Positions 1 to 8,206 of a stretch of 64,000 nt of DNA are shown here, in pieces. The stretch's first letter is position 1; each line of letters starts with the position of its first letter. Position numbers and translations under genes: made by a program. The DNA comes from Methanoregula sp. SKADARSKE-2. GTDB lineage: Archaea; Halobacteriota; Methanomicrobia; Methanomicrobiales; Methanospirillaceae. The stretch spans positions 868,001 through 932,000 of the forward strand of contig CP121470.1 in assembly GCA_030919125.1 (NCBI GenBank), in the 5' to 3' direction. The notes beneath the pieces are model-generated. The model saw only the letters and a program-made list of their open reading frames with translations, made no database searches and had not been told where the DNA came from.

Positions 1-573
1 GAGGCTTTTATCCTCAATTCCATCTTGTCCTCCGTTGCCTTCCTTGAATCCACCATCAACGAACTGCACGCGGACGCTGCCGATGGGGCATATTATTTTG
101 CGAATGAAAAACAGGAGATCCTGCTCCGGGATATCAGCGAGCGGTGGAGGAATGAGAAGAACTTCGACCGGGCCCCCCTGATCAGTAAATACCAGAGGAT
201 CCTTGAGATCACGGAGAAATGCCCGTTCAGCGACCATGAGGAGGCGTTTGCGAATATCCGGCTCCTTCTCGAGATCCGTAACAACCTCCTGCACTACAAG
301 CGGGAATGGGTGGTTATTCCGGTAACCGGACCCGGAGTGCCCACTTCAAAAGGAGGGAGCACGGTGGACCGGTTTGAGAAGATCCTCCGGGCCAAATTTG
401 CCATCAACCCGCTCGCGGCAAAGAACCAACCATTTTTCCCGGACAAGTGCCTGGGTCATGGCTGTGCCGAATGGGCGGTGCTCAACAGCCTGATCTTCAC
501 CGACGCATTTTTCCGGCGGCTTGGTCTTCCGGCTCCGTACGAGGGCATCCGGGAAGATCTGGCAACCCGGTAA
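1..573 (+). CDS. HEPN-like hypothetical protein, 5' end outside window
   Basis: The reading frame is open from the first base of the window, so the true start lies upstream; an in-frame TTG at 25 is only an internal candidate. At least 190 residues are visible. The protein is mostly helical and charged. Around base 270 it has an I-R-N-N-L-L-H-Y-K-R-E-W segment, which matches the R-x4-H signature of HEPN-type helical domains. HEPN proteins are often RNA-binding or RNA-cleaving and frequently belong to toxin or defence systems, but many are not. No partner gene is visible here. Function is unassigned; the HEPN resemblance is inference from a short motif. Confidence 0.6.
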   Translation, partial: EAFILNSILSSVAFLESTINELHADAADGAYYFANEKQEILLRDISERWRNEKNFDRAPLISKYQRILEITEKCPFSDHEEAFANIRLLLEIRNNLLHYKREWVVIPVTGPGVPTSKGGSTVDRFEKILRAKFAINPLAAKNQPFFPDKCLGHGCAEWAVLNSLIFTDAFFRRLGLPAPYEGIREDLATR

Positions 574-642
574 TTTTACGGAATACAGAAGAACGCCCCG
601 GAGACGTGCGGGTGGATCAAAGAGGTCAGAAAAAAAGTGGGA

Positions 643-1330
643 TCAGATTACCGTCAGGATAGCCGTACCGGATGAAATTTTCTGGTAGTTCCCGGTTGAA
701 TCGGCAAATGTCGCGGTGGCGGCGCCAAGCGTGTAGGTCCCGGTCTTATCTGAGGTGACGTCGTAGGTTATCGTAAAAGACTGGCCGCTCGCAATTGGTT
801 TATCCAGTTTTCCCTTGACGGGCTGACCTTTCAGGCCTGATGGAATATCCGCATCGGCAACGCTGATATCCGTAATTGACCCGGGCAGATCATTCGGTAT
901 CGTAAGGGTCACAGTCGATTTTTTCCGACAATGATTCGAGTTGGGGCAGCCACCTTGGTAATCTGCACGAGCTCAGCTCCCTTACCTTCGATCACGATCG
1001 GGTTGATGAAAATATTCGCAGACTTGTAATACTCGACGGTTTTTGGATCGTTGTACTGCGCGGCTACTTCGTCGCCGATGTTCTTAATCATGATCTCATT
1101 GGGCACGCCCTTGTTCACGATATCGGATACATCGAATTTGTACTGATATGTGTTACCTTCGAGAATGTGATCGGAAAGTCCCGGGTTATCATATCCGACG
1201 AAATCCGGTGAGAAAAAGAGGTACCAGGCAGACATGTTTTTGCTAAAGTATGATGCTTTAAAGCCGTCACCGTAGGTGAAATTCAGATTCTTGTTGACCA
1301 GCCGTTCCCCGGTGATCTCTTTACCGAGAA
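643..1330 (-). pseudogene. Surface/secreted protein fragment, frameshifted and cut by IS
   Basis: Two minus-strand frames make one protein. The upstream frame (to about 909) ends T-R-I-I-V-G-K-N-R-L-stop. The downstream frame (from 912) continues with T-L-T-I-P-N-D-L-P-G. The junction is a run of six A's; one extra A restores G-K-K-S-T-V-T-L-T-I-P, so a homopolymer deletion is the likely break. The protein is rich in G, N, Y and beta-type sequence with an Ig-like C-terminal module (S-F-T-I-T-Y-D-V-T-S-D-K-T-G-T-Y-T-L), as in archaeal cell-surface proteins. The N-terminal half is missing because the frame runs straight into a truncated IS5-type element at about 1330. Not functional as it stands. 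Confidence 0.7.
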
Positions 1331-1650
1331 TTCTGAAAAATTCCCCTTGTAGCCGGTAGTACTTTATCTTAGTACGATCAATGACGAGTATGGAAAATCT
1401 GGTTGATTTTGCGCTCGAGAAGCGGTATGAGAGTATCAAACGACTCGGGGATCGGCTTGACGGATTTTCGACATTAATCAATTGGGAGAGGTTTCTGACG
1501 GTAGTGGGAGGTCTGTATCGAAACCAGACCGAAGAGGGCGGTCGACCGAATATTGATATCGTTCTCATGGTTAAGATGCTGGTACTCCAGTCGATGTACA
1601 GCCTGTCCGATCCCGAACTTGAGCGTCAGGCCAATGATCGCATATCATTT
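1326..1650 (+). mobile_element. Truncated IS5-family element (5' end, 90 codons of transposase)
   Basis: Bases 1326-1650 match, apart from a C/T difference in the leader, the reverse complement of the 5' end of the full element at 10293-10617. The fragment holds about 55 bp of leader including the imperfect palindrome GTACTTTATCTTAGTAC, followed by the first 90 transposase codons from an ATG at 1381. Homology stops abruptly after the codons N-D-R-I-S-F, where the full copy continues M-K-F-L-G-Y. The rest of the element is deleted. It interrupts the surface-protein pseudogene on its left. Confidence 0.85.
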
Positions 1651-1692
1651 TAAAAGAGGAAAGTAATTGGCTGCTCTGGTGTTATTGGGATG

Positions 1693-2091
1693 TTATTTCT
1701 TTGCCCGCTTCTTCCTGACGGGTGCATCTTTTGCCATGGACATGAGATCGATGACGTAGCTGCCTTCCTTGCCCACGCTCACGATCCGCTCGTCCGTCTT
1801 TGCCATCTTTTCGAGGTTCAGCTCATAGGAACCCGGGGAGACGATCCGGATAGTCTCAACCCGGTCGAACATCTCGACCTCTTTCTTTGCCTTCAATTCG
1901 GAGACTTCGAGAACTTCTTCGTGGGATTCTTCGGCAATCTCCTCGATCGACTTCTCTTCGAGAACGTCCTTGTTGAGCTCGCCCTCCTTGACATACAGGA
2001 ACTTTTTGCCGCCGCAGCTCGCGCACCCTTTCAGGATCTCGGTAGAGCCATCCTTATACTCCCGCCCGCATTTCGTACATTTGTGCGGCAT
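1693..2091 (-). CDS. Zn-ribbon protein (DUF2072/COG3364-like)
   Basis: 132 residues. The N-terminus has a clear zinc ribbon, C-T-K-C-G-R (residues 5-10) paired with C-A-S-C-G-G (about residues 23-28). An acidic helical linker follows, then a conserved C-terminal section and a basic tail (V-R-K-K-R-A-K-K). It starts six bases after the stop of the GTPase upstream on the same strand, so the two are co-transcribed. In archaea this Zn-ribbon family is commonly linked to an Era-like GTPase and a DUF2073 protein; no DUF2073 gene lies between the two here. A role with the GTPase in RNA or ribosome-related work is inference. Confidence 0.75.
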   Translation of the reverse strand: MPHKCTKCGREYKDGSTEILKGCASCGGKKFLYVKEGELNKDVLEEKSIEEIAEESHEEVLEVSELKAKKEVEMFDRVETIRIVSPGSYELNLEKMAKTDERIVSVGKEGSYVIDLMSMAKDAPVRKKRAKK

Positions 2092-2097
2092 CTTCCC

Positions 2098-2751
2098 TCA
2101 CCCGAAGAGCTTGAGCATGGTATCGTAGAGGGTTTCGACGTTCTTGCCTTCGAGCCCCGAGATTGCAACCACCGGGTGCTGAGGGAACGCGCTCCGAATC
2201 CGGCCCGGCGCAGCATCGGGAATGTCGATCTTGTTTGCAACGATGATAACCGGCAAATTGCGGCTCTCAATAATCCCGATCATCATGATATTGACCTGCA
2301 TGAAAGGATCGAGCGTCGAGTCGAGCGTATAGACAACCCCGTCGATATCCTCGCGCAGCCAGTGCATAGCCTCCGCCACACCTTCCGTAGCCTCCCGCGC
2401 ACGGATGATCGCTTCGTCTTTCTCCATCCCGAATTCGAGGAACTCGCGGTAATCGATCTTGGTTGTGACACCGGGTGTGTCGACGATGTCCATAGTGAGT
2501 GTGTTCCCGTTCGCGCCGGAGATGATGATATCCTCTTTCTTCCGTGCCCTTCTCGTCTCGTGCGGAATCTCGCTTACCGGGCCGACAGCGTCACCTGTCC
2601 AGTCACGGGCAATACGGTTGGCAAGCGTCGTTTTACCTGCATTCGGAGGACCGTAAATGCCGATCCGGGTCCGCTTCTTCTTGAAAAACCGGTTGAGAAA
2701 ATTGGCAAATTTCTTCTTTGCCGTACCATAGGTCTGTGTAAAAATTTTCAT
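2098..2751 (-). CDS. Era-like GTPase
   Basis: 217 residues starting at the ATG at 2751. G-protein motifs are in order: G1 G-P-P-N-A-G-K-T (about residues 34-41), G3 D-T-P-G (about 92-95), G4 N-K-I-D (about 172-175) and a late S-G-L G5 element. A basic N-terminal helix (K-K-K-F-A-N-F-L-N-R-F-F-K-K-K-R) precedes the G domain. There is no KH domain, unlike bacterial Era, which fits the archaeal Era-like family. It is the first gene of a two-gene minus-strand unit with the Zn-ribbon protein, transcribed divergently from the CBS operon. The cellular target is not known from sequence. Confidence 0.85.
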   Translation of the reverse strand: MKIFTQTYGTAKKKFANFLNRFFKKKRTRIGIYGPPNAGKTTLANRIARDWTGDAVGPVSEIPHETRRARKKEDIIISGANGNTLTMDIVDTPGVTTKIDYREFLEFGMEKDEAIIRAREATEGVAEAMHWLREDIDGVVYTLDSTLDPFMQVNIMMIGIIESRNLPVIIVANKIDIPDAAPGRIRSAFPQHPVVAISGLEGKNVETLYDTMLKLFG

Positions 2752-2930
2752 TTAGAAACCCCCACGGCCACATATCGCCAGATTCAGAGAATTCACCGTG
2801 TATCGTTAGTAGTGTATTGAGATCGCTCTTTATTAGGTTTCTCACTCTCCGATTCCGGAAATATCCCCGCACGGGCAGGGAACCCCGATCCCGAAGGTCT
2901 TTCCAAAGCCCGTTTTTCACGCGTGCCAAA

Positions 2931-2943
2931 TTGTATTTATACT
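2931..2943 (+). promoter_or_regulatory. TATA-like promoter of CBS operon
   Basis: TTGTATTTATACT lies about 60 bp before the first CBS gene. A GGAGGTG ribosome-binding site follows at 2994-3000, directly before the ATG at 3004. The 252-bp gap 2752-3003 between the divergent GTPase and CBS genes holds this promoter and nothing else I can identify. Confidence 0.5.
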
Positions 2944-3003
2944 GGGTGAGGGGAGTATGCTAATTGTAATCATCAGAAAGAAAGCACACCATGGAGGTGA
3001 CTC

Positions 3004-3570
3004 ATGAAAAAGACTTCAAACGCAATCCGCTTTGAGACCCGTATCCCGTTGAAAGATGTGATGCGGCAGAACCCTACCGCGATCCATGCCGGCGCAACGG
3101 TTGCCGATGCGGCAGCAGCAATGTGTTTTGACGATGTGGGAAGCTGCATCATCGTAAAAAAAGATCTGCCGATCGGTATCGTCACCGAACAGGATATCAA
3201 CTGCAAAGTCGTGGCAAAGGATCTCAAACCGAGCACAGTGAACGTAAACGATATCATGAGCACGCCGCTCATTACGGTGAGTGCGGACAGGACAGTCGGC
3301 GATGCCGCCCATATGATGGTGAAACACAAGGTACGGAGACTCCCCGTAGTTGACGATGCAAAGAAAGTCATTGGAATCGTTACCGTACGGGACCTTCTTA
3401 CCGTTTCAACCGAACTCAACGAACTTCTCGCGGATATCATCGAGATCAACCGGGAAGATACCGTCGAGCAAGGTGTATGCAGCCGATGCAACCTTATGTC
3501 TGATGATCTCAAGCGGGTAGACACTATGCTCCTCTGCCCCGGCTGTCGAGAGGAGGATAGGATCGCATGA
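3004..3570 (+). CDS. CBS-pair protein with C-terminal zinc ribbon
   Basis: 188 residues: two CBS motifs (about residues 16-70, beginning K-D-V-M-R-Q-N-P, and about 80-140, beginning N-D-I-M-S-T-P-L) followed by a zinc-ribbon tail with C-S-R-C near residue 159 and C-P-G-C near 180. CBS pairs form Bateman modules that bind adenosine nucleotides or S-adenosylmethionine. The zinc ribbon suggests nucleic-acid or protein contact. It is the first gene of five adjacent CBS genes and its stop overlaps the next start (ATGA at 3567-3570). A strong GGAGGTG precedes the start. Ligand and target are unknown. Confidence 0.88.
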   Translation: MKKTSNAIRFETRIPLKDVMRQNPTAIHAGATVADAAAAMCFDDVGSCIIVKKDLPIGIVTEQDINCKVVAKDLKPSTVNVNDIMSTPLITVSADRTVGDAAHMMVKHKVRRLPVVDDAKKVIGIVTVRDLLTVSTELNELLADIIEINREDTVEQGVCSRCNLMSDDLKRVDTMLLCPGCREEDRIA

Positions 3571-4316
3571 GATGCGCACAGGATTTTATGGTTGAAGTCC
3601 CTGTGCTGAAACTCACCGATCAGATAACAAAGGCACGCCAGATCCTGCGGGACTTGAGGTTCAGGGAGGTCTACGTGACCGATGCACGGAAAGTCCTTCT
3701 CGGGTACGTCGACATAACCGACGTCCTGCGGGTGACTGCAACCAAATCCGATGTCACCCTTGAAGGGTACATCAAGGATGCAGCACATGTAAGCTGTGAT
3801 ACGGAGGTCGAGAAGGTGGCAAAACTCCTACGGGAGTTCCGCACCGACAGTGTCGCGATCGTGAACGGGCAGGAACATATTGCGGGAGGGGTCCTCCTCT
3901 CCGCTGTCTTCCCGGTCATCATCAGCAGGAACGAGCTCCGCGGTCTGGTATCAGACCATATGACGAAAAAGGTCGTGACTGCTACACCCGATGAGCCGCT
4001 TCAGAAGATTTACTCCATGATCGTGGAGAGCGGGTTCACAGCCTTCCCGGGGGTAAAGAAACAGAAGCTGGTCGGTCTGGCCTCGCGCAGGGACCTGATC
4101 AGCTCGCACCGGATACGGACAGGGATCGCCCAGAACAATCATGCGACGATTGAGGACGTAATGGTAAAAGAGATAATCACGATAGCACCGGACGAATATA
4201 TCAGCACCGCCGCGGAGCTGATGGTAAAGCACGATGTGAGCAGGCTCCCTGTTATTGACGGGACAGGCCTTGTGGGGATCGTAGACCGGCACGATGTGCT
4301 GGCCGGGATGGTTTAA
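3567..4316 (+). CDS. Four-CBS-domain protein
   Basis: 249 residues made almost wholly of four CBS motifs, with cores beginning near residues 4 (D-F-M-V-E-V-P), 66, 130 (S-D-H-M-T-K-K) and 194 (E-D-V-M-V-K-E). The last is the best conserved: H-D-V-S-R-L-P-V-I-D...G-I-V-D-R-H-D-V. The second lacks the usual D-x-M start and may be degenerate. There is no catalytic or transporter domain, so it is probably a stand-alone nucleotide sensor acting in trans. Translation is coupled to the gene before it by ATGA. A gap of about 107 bp separates it from the third CBS gene. Confidence 0.87.
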   Translation: MRCAQDFMVEVPVLKLTDQITKARQILRDLRFREVYVTDARKVLLGYVDITDVLRVTATKSDVTLEGYIKDAAHVSCDTEVEKVAKLLREFRTDSVAIVNGQEHIAGGVLLSAVFPVIISRNELRGLVSDHMTKKVVTATPDEPLQKIYSMIVESGFTAFPGVKKQKLVGLASRRDLISSHRIRTGIAQNNHATIEDVMVKEIITIAPDEYISTAAELMVKHDVSRLPVIDGTGLVGIVDRHDVLAGMV

Positions 4317-4423
4317 GAGATCCACAAATGCGCTGGAGGAGGAGGGAAGGGAGATTTCTTCCCCCTTAGTCCTTTGGCGGGATAACAAATCAGACGGATC
4401 ATCAGGCATTAGGAAGAGTGAGT

Positions 4424-5374
4424 ATGCACCAGAGCGACCGGGGCATCAAGCAGGGCGACAGGCTTCTCAAGATGCAGGGAAAACTCGACCGGGGCCCGGT
4501 AGAGTTCAAGACACATATCGCAGAACAGGAAGGCCAGATCATGGCGATTGCCACACGCGACGTCATCTCTGTTCCGCCGACTCAGACGATCATGGGGGCG
4601 GTCGAGATGATGACGAAGTGCAACTTCCGCAGGCTTCCTGTAACGGATCCGGGAACAAAGAAACTGCGCGGGATCATCACCTCCAGCGATGTTATCAACT
4701 TCATGGGCGGGGGTGACAAGTACAAGCTCGTCCAGGTGCGGCATGGCGGGAACCTCATCGCGGCACTGAACGAGAGCGTGAGGACGATCATGACCCAGCA
4801 GCTCGCAACCCTTCCGCATACGGCACACCTCAAGGATGCTGTGGATGCGATCATCAACAAGAGGATTGGTGGTCTCCCGCTTGTTGATAATGATGGCGTA
4901 CTTACCGGGATAGTGACCGAGCGGGATGTGATGCGTATCCTCGCATCCGAGAGAAGTACGCTCAATGTAGAGGATATCATGACCTTGTCTATCAGGGTTA
5001 CCGTTCCGGACGCTCCGATCTCGGGGGCAACGAGCGACATGACGAAGTACAAGTTTCGCAGGCTGCCGGTTGTGAGTGAAGACGTCCTTTATGGGATTGT
5101 CACAGCGACCGACATCATGCGCTACCTCGGGAGCCGGGAGGTCTTCACCCGGCTCACGACCGGTGATGCCGAGGAGATCATGGCGCTCCCGGTGAGGACG
5201 CTCATCTCGGGCGAGCTCTACACGACAACCCCGCATACTAGCATCAACAATGCGGCCCGGGAGATGCTGGAGAAGAATATCGGTGCCCTGCCGGTTATCG
5301 AAGACACCAAGCTGATCGGGCTCATCACCGAGTTCGATCTCGTGAAAGGATTTGCAAAGGGGGGGTGGTCATGA
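4424..5374 (+). CDS. Four-CBS-domain protein
   Basis: 316 residues. I chose the ATG at 4424 over the GTG at 4418 because AGGAAG at 4411-4416 is then correctly spaced. A charged N-terminal stretch of about 40 residues precedes four CBS motifs (starting near A-T-R-D-V-I-S-V-P, R-T-I-M-T-Q-Q, E-D-I-M-T-L-S and E-I-M-A-L-P-V). Motifs 1 and 3 share the near-identical signature M-T-K-(C/Y)-(N/K)-F-R-R-L-P-V, and motif 2 has G-G-L-P-L-V-D-N-D. This suggests internal duplication of a CBS pair. The stop overlaps the next gene's ATG (ATGA at 5371-5374). Confidence 0.87.
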   Translation: MHQSDRGIKQGDRLLKMQGKLDRGPVEFKTHIAEQEGQIMAIATRDVISVPPTQTIMGAVEMMTKCNFRRLPVTDPGTKKLRGIITSSDVINFMGGGDKYKLVQVRHGGNLIAALNESVRTIMTQQLATLPHTAHLKDAVDAIINKRIGGLPLVDNDGVLTGIVTERDVMRILASERSTLNVEDIMTLSIRVTVPDAPISGATSDMTKYKFRRLPVVSEDVLYGIVTATDIMRYLGSREVFTRLTTGDAEEIMALPVRTLISGELYTTTPHTSINNAAREMLEKNIGALPVIEDTKLIGLITEFDLVKGFAKGGWS

Positions 5375-6222
5375 AAGCACGCGATGTAATGAGTTCCCCG
5401 GTTTACTTCGTATCCCCGGGCGAGACGGTCGCCCACGCCCGGCACGTTATGGTGAAGCACCGGATCTCCCGTCTCCTTCTTATGAATGGCGGTCAGCTCA
5501 TTGGTATCATTACCAAGAAGGACCTTGCACTCCTGGTCAGGGACCAGGAACCCGCCTGGAGGCGGAGGCCGATTGACCGGATACCGGTTGAGACTTTCGC
5601 ATCACAGGAACCAACCGTTGTCTCCCCCGATGCAGAGATTAAAAAAATTGGAGGGATATTTGTTGACCGGAATATCAGCTGCGTTCCTGTAGTAGAGGGC
5701 GGCAATGTGGTGGGGATTGTAACAAAAACCGATCTCATGAAGTCGGCCTTCGCAAAGAAGCTTACGAGACCTGTCAGCGATGTGATGGAGCCTGCAATAG
5801 TACTGAGCAGGTACCATTCGCTCGATCACGTCCTCGACACCATTGGTGAGAAAAATGACAAGCTCGTGGTTGTGAATAATGACGGGACCATCGCTGGCGT
5901 CATCACCGGGACGAACCTTGAGTTCTTCGAACCGTTCAGCAAGCGACCCGGATCGGAAAAGAAGGCGGTGACGTTCCTGCGCAAGGAAGAGGCAGCCGGG
6001 ATCAAACTGAACAGGTACGTCTTCACCGCATCGGTGATCGCCGAAGACGTGATGTCCCACCCGGCAATCACTATCGATCCTCAGGCAAACCTGACCGAAG
6101 CAGTCGCAAAAATGAGGGAGTATCATGTGAACAGCCTTGTTGTTGTGGAAGATGACAATCCGTCAGGAAATATTGTGGGAATAATCAAACGCGATAATAT
6201 CATCCAGGAAGTGGCGAAATGA
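5371..6222 (+). CDS. Four-CBS-domain protein
   Basis: 283 residues from ATG 5371, which overlaps the stop before it; the GTG at 5365 is a less likely start. The four CBS cores begin K-A-R-D-V-M-S-S-P, I-P-V-E-T-F-A-S-Q, S-D-V-M-E-P-A and E-D-V-M-S-H-P. The second has a noncanonical entry but keeps the N-I-S-C-V-P-V-V-E-G core. A basic insert (R-P-G-S-E-K-K-A) sits between motifs 3 and 4. It is probably a nucleotide- or SAM-responsive regulator whose output is unknown. Its stop overlaps the next start (ATGA at 6219). Confidence 0.87.
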   Translation: MKARDVMSSPVYFVSPGETVAHARHVMVKHRISRLLLMNGGQLIGIITKKDLALLVRDQEPAWRRRPIDRIPVETFASQEPTVVSPDAEIKKIGGIFVDRNISCVPVVEGGNVVGIVTKTDLMKSAFAKKLTRPVSDVMEPAIVLSRYHSLDHVLDTIGEKNDKLVVVNNDGTIAGVITGTNLEFFEPFSKRPGSEKKAVTFLRKEEAAGIKLNRYVFTASVIAEDVMSHPAITIDPQANLTEAVAKMREYHVNSLVVVEDDNPSGNIVGIIKRDNIIQEVAK

Positions 6223-6995
6223 CAAAAAAGCTCTTAATCAAAGACGTAATGGTAAAACCAGCGACCATATCCAAATCGGCAAAGATTACCGAAGCCCTTG
6301 ACAAGATGCTTGAGACCGGGGCAGATCCGCTCGTAGTGCTCAACAACAGCACGGTTGTCGGGACGATCTCCCGGCAGGCGATCGCACGGAAGCTCGGCAG
6401 CCGGCAGAACTCCGATATAGCCCCCACCGCGATCCACGTCGCAGGTGCTGTGGAGGAGGAGTTTACCAGCGTCTACCCGGACGAGAGCGTCAATGTCCTC
6501 ATACCGCTGCTCCAGCGCTACAAGCTGGTTGTCGTCTACGATTCCGATCACCGGTTGATCGGGCAGGTCGGCGCAAGCGATCTTCTGAAAAAGTTCAAAC
6601 CCGAAGTCGGACTGGATACCGTGACCGAGAAGATCCTTACCATTGCTTCGGACGAACGCGTTGTCCATCTCCGGAGGAGGATGCTTGACGACAACATCCA
6701 CCGGTTCATTGTCACCGAGAACGACAAGCTTGCCGGGATAGTCACCGAGACCGATGTCGCAATAGCGATGCGGAAGTTCCGGAAGGCAGTCGAAGACAAC
6801 CACCAGGACCACCGGATCCGGAACCTGCTCGTCAAGGATATCATGAGCATCCCGCTCCTCTCTGTACCGAATACCGCAACAGTTTCGGAAGTTATTGATA
6901 TGATGCTCAAAAAGAACATCAGTTGTGTGCCGATCGTCGACGGGAGCAGACCGGTCGGCGCCGTTACCCGTAAGTCGCTCGTAAATGCACTCTAG
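6219..6995 (+). CDS. Four-CBS-domain protein, last of the cluster
   Basis: 258 residues with four CBS motifs. The first starts K-D-V-M-V-K-P-A and the last K-D-I-M-S-I-P-L, ending N-I-S-C-V-P-I-V-D-G-S-R-P-V-G-A-V-T-R-K-S-L. Motif 2 is divergent (Y-P-D-E-S-V-N-V-L-I-P-L-L-Q) and motif 3 has a K-I-L-T-I-A entry. It ends the operon; a pyrimidine-rich tract with T-runs follows the stop at 6993-7025 and may act as terminator. No effector gene is attached to the operon. Confidence 0.87.
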   Translation: MTKKLLIKDVMVKPATISKSAKITEALDKMLETGADPLVVLNNSTVVGTISRQAIARKLGSRQNSDIAPTAIHVAGAVEEEFTSVYPDESVNVLIPLLQRYKLVVVYDSDHRLIGQVGASDLLKKFKPEVGLDTVTEKILTIASDERVVHLRRRMLDDNIHRFIVTENDKLAGIVTETDVAIAMRKFRKAVEDNHQDHRIRNLLVKDIMSIPLLSVPNTATVSEVIDMMLKKNISCVPIVDGSRPVGAVTRKSLVNAL

Positions 6996-7117
6996 AATTT
7001 CCCTTTTTTCCCTCCCCTTTCCCCCCCTTCAAAAAGCCGGGAGTATTTCCCGCCGTGGTTACTACCGACGAAGGTAACAATCATTAATAGCGATCAGGCC
7101 TGAAATTCTAAAACGAA

Positions 7118-8134
7118 ATGGTTGAGAAAAAGGGAATGAAAAAGACTGCCCCGGTCGTCCCGACCGGAGATGTCTCCGCCCTGCTGGAAGGGATGGCGAT
7201 GACCGGCTTCCAGGGAAGGAAGCTGGGGGAATCGGTTGCGGTCTGGAAGAAGATGCTCGCCGATCCTGAATGTACCATCTTTTTTGGTCTCTCCGGTGCG
7301 ATGGTCCCGGCAGGCATGCAGAAGTGCCTTGTCGAGATGGTCAGGCACCACTACGTTGACGCTGTAGCGTCCACCGGCGCCAACATCTTCCACGATATCT
7401 GCGAGCACGTCGGTGTCTGTCACTACCTTGGCCACCACAATGCCGATGATGCAAAACTCTACGAGAGAGGGATCGACCGGATCTACGATGTCTTTGCCTT
7501 CGAAGAGGAATTCCGGGACGTCGACCGCAGTATTGCGGCGTTCGGCGAATCTATAGCGCCGTTCCGCGGATCGTCCCGGGCCTTTATCGAGCTGTACGGG
7601 AAGCACCTCCTCAAGAAATTCCCGAAAAAAGAGTCCCTTGTCTCGACCTGCACGAGAGAGAATGTACCGATCTTTATTCCGGCCCTTGCCGATTCATCGA
7701 TCGGCATCGGCCTCCTCATAGCACGGCGCCGAGGCTTTGACGTAAACATCGATCAGATAACCGATGCGGACGAGATCACCCGGATGGTCGAGGATGTAAA
7801 AAAGACCGGTGTTGTCTACGTTGGCGGGGGAGTCCCGAAGAACTTCATCCAGCAGACCCAGGTCATCGGGTCGATCCATGAGAAGGATCTGGGGGGACAC
7901 GATTATGCGATCCAGTACACGACCGATGCTCCCCACTGGGGCGGGCTCTCGGGCTGCACATTCGATGAGGCGATCAGCTGGGGCAAGGAGTCTTCGTCGA
8001 CCATGCAGATCCAGTGCCACACCGATGCGACCATTGCCCTGCCTCTTGTGATCTCGGCACTGATCAGTTCCGGGGTAGAGAGGGCCCGGCGGAAGGGCAC
8101 GAAGAAGAACGTCGTGTACCGCCAGGGACTGTAA
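7118..8134 (+). CDS. dys: Deoxyhypusine synthase
   Basis: 338 residues, the full family length. The enzyme moves the aminobutyl group of spermidine onto a lysine of aIF5A using NAD+, the first step of hypusine formation. Diagnostic sequence is T-G-A-N-I-F-H-D-I (NAD site, near residue 88), G-G-G-V-P-K-N (near 234), Y-T-T-D-A-P-H-W-G-G-L-S-G-C and the catalytic-lysine motif E-A-I-S-W-G-K-E (Lys290). The short Lys-rich N-terminus (M-V-E-K-K-G-M-K-K-T) leaves some doubt about the exact start. Single-gene unit between the CBS operon and a decayed permease. Confidence 0.95.
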   Translation: MVEKKGMKKTAPVVPTGDVSALLEGMAMTGFQGRKLGESVAVWKKMLADPECTIFFGLSGAMVPAGMQKCLVEMVRHHYVDAVASTGANIFHDICEHVGVCHYLGHHNADDAKLYERGIDRIYDVFAFEEEFRDVDRSIAAFGESIAPFRGSSRAFIELYGKHLLKKFPKKESLVSTCTRENVPIFIPALADSSIGIGLLIARRRGFDVNIDQITDADEITRMVEDVKKTGVVYVGGGVPKNFIQQTQVIGSIHEKDLGGHDYAIQYTTDAPHWGGLSGCTFDEAISWGKESSSTMQIQCHTDATIALPLVISALISSGVERARRKGTKKNVVYRQGL

Positions 8135-8142
8135 CACTCTTC

Positions 8143-8166
8143 GTTTTTTTTACTTGTTTTTTAAAA
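8143..8166 (+). terminator. T-run terminator after dys
   Basis: Two T-runs (eight and six T's) lie just after the dys stop, as expected for an archaeal oligo-T terminator. They also sit at the end of the convergent permease remnant. Confidence 0.45.
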
Positions 8167-8206
8167 CCTATTCCCCCCATATTGCCAGAAGTTACTCGGC
8201 ATTGTT

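Noticed and set aside
1690-2820. Long plus-strand frame of 376 codons
   Set aside because: It is antisense to the Era-like GTPase and Zn-ribbon genes, which have clear motifs, and its product has no family features.
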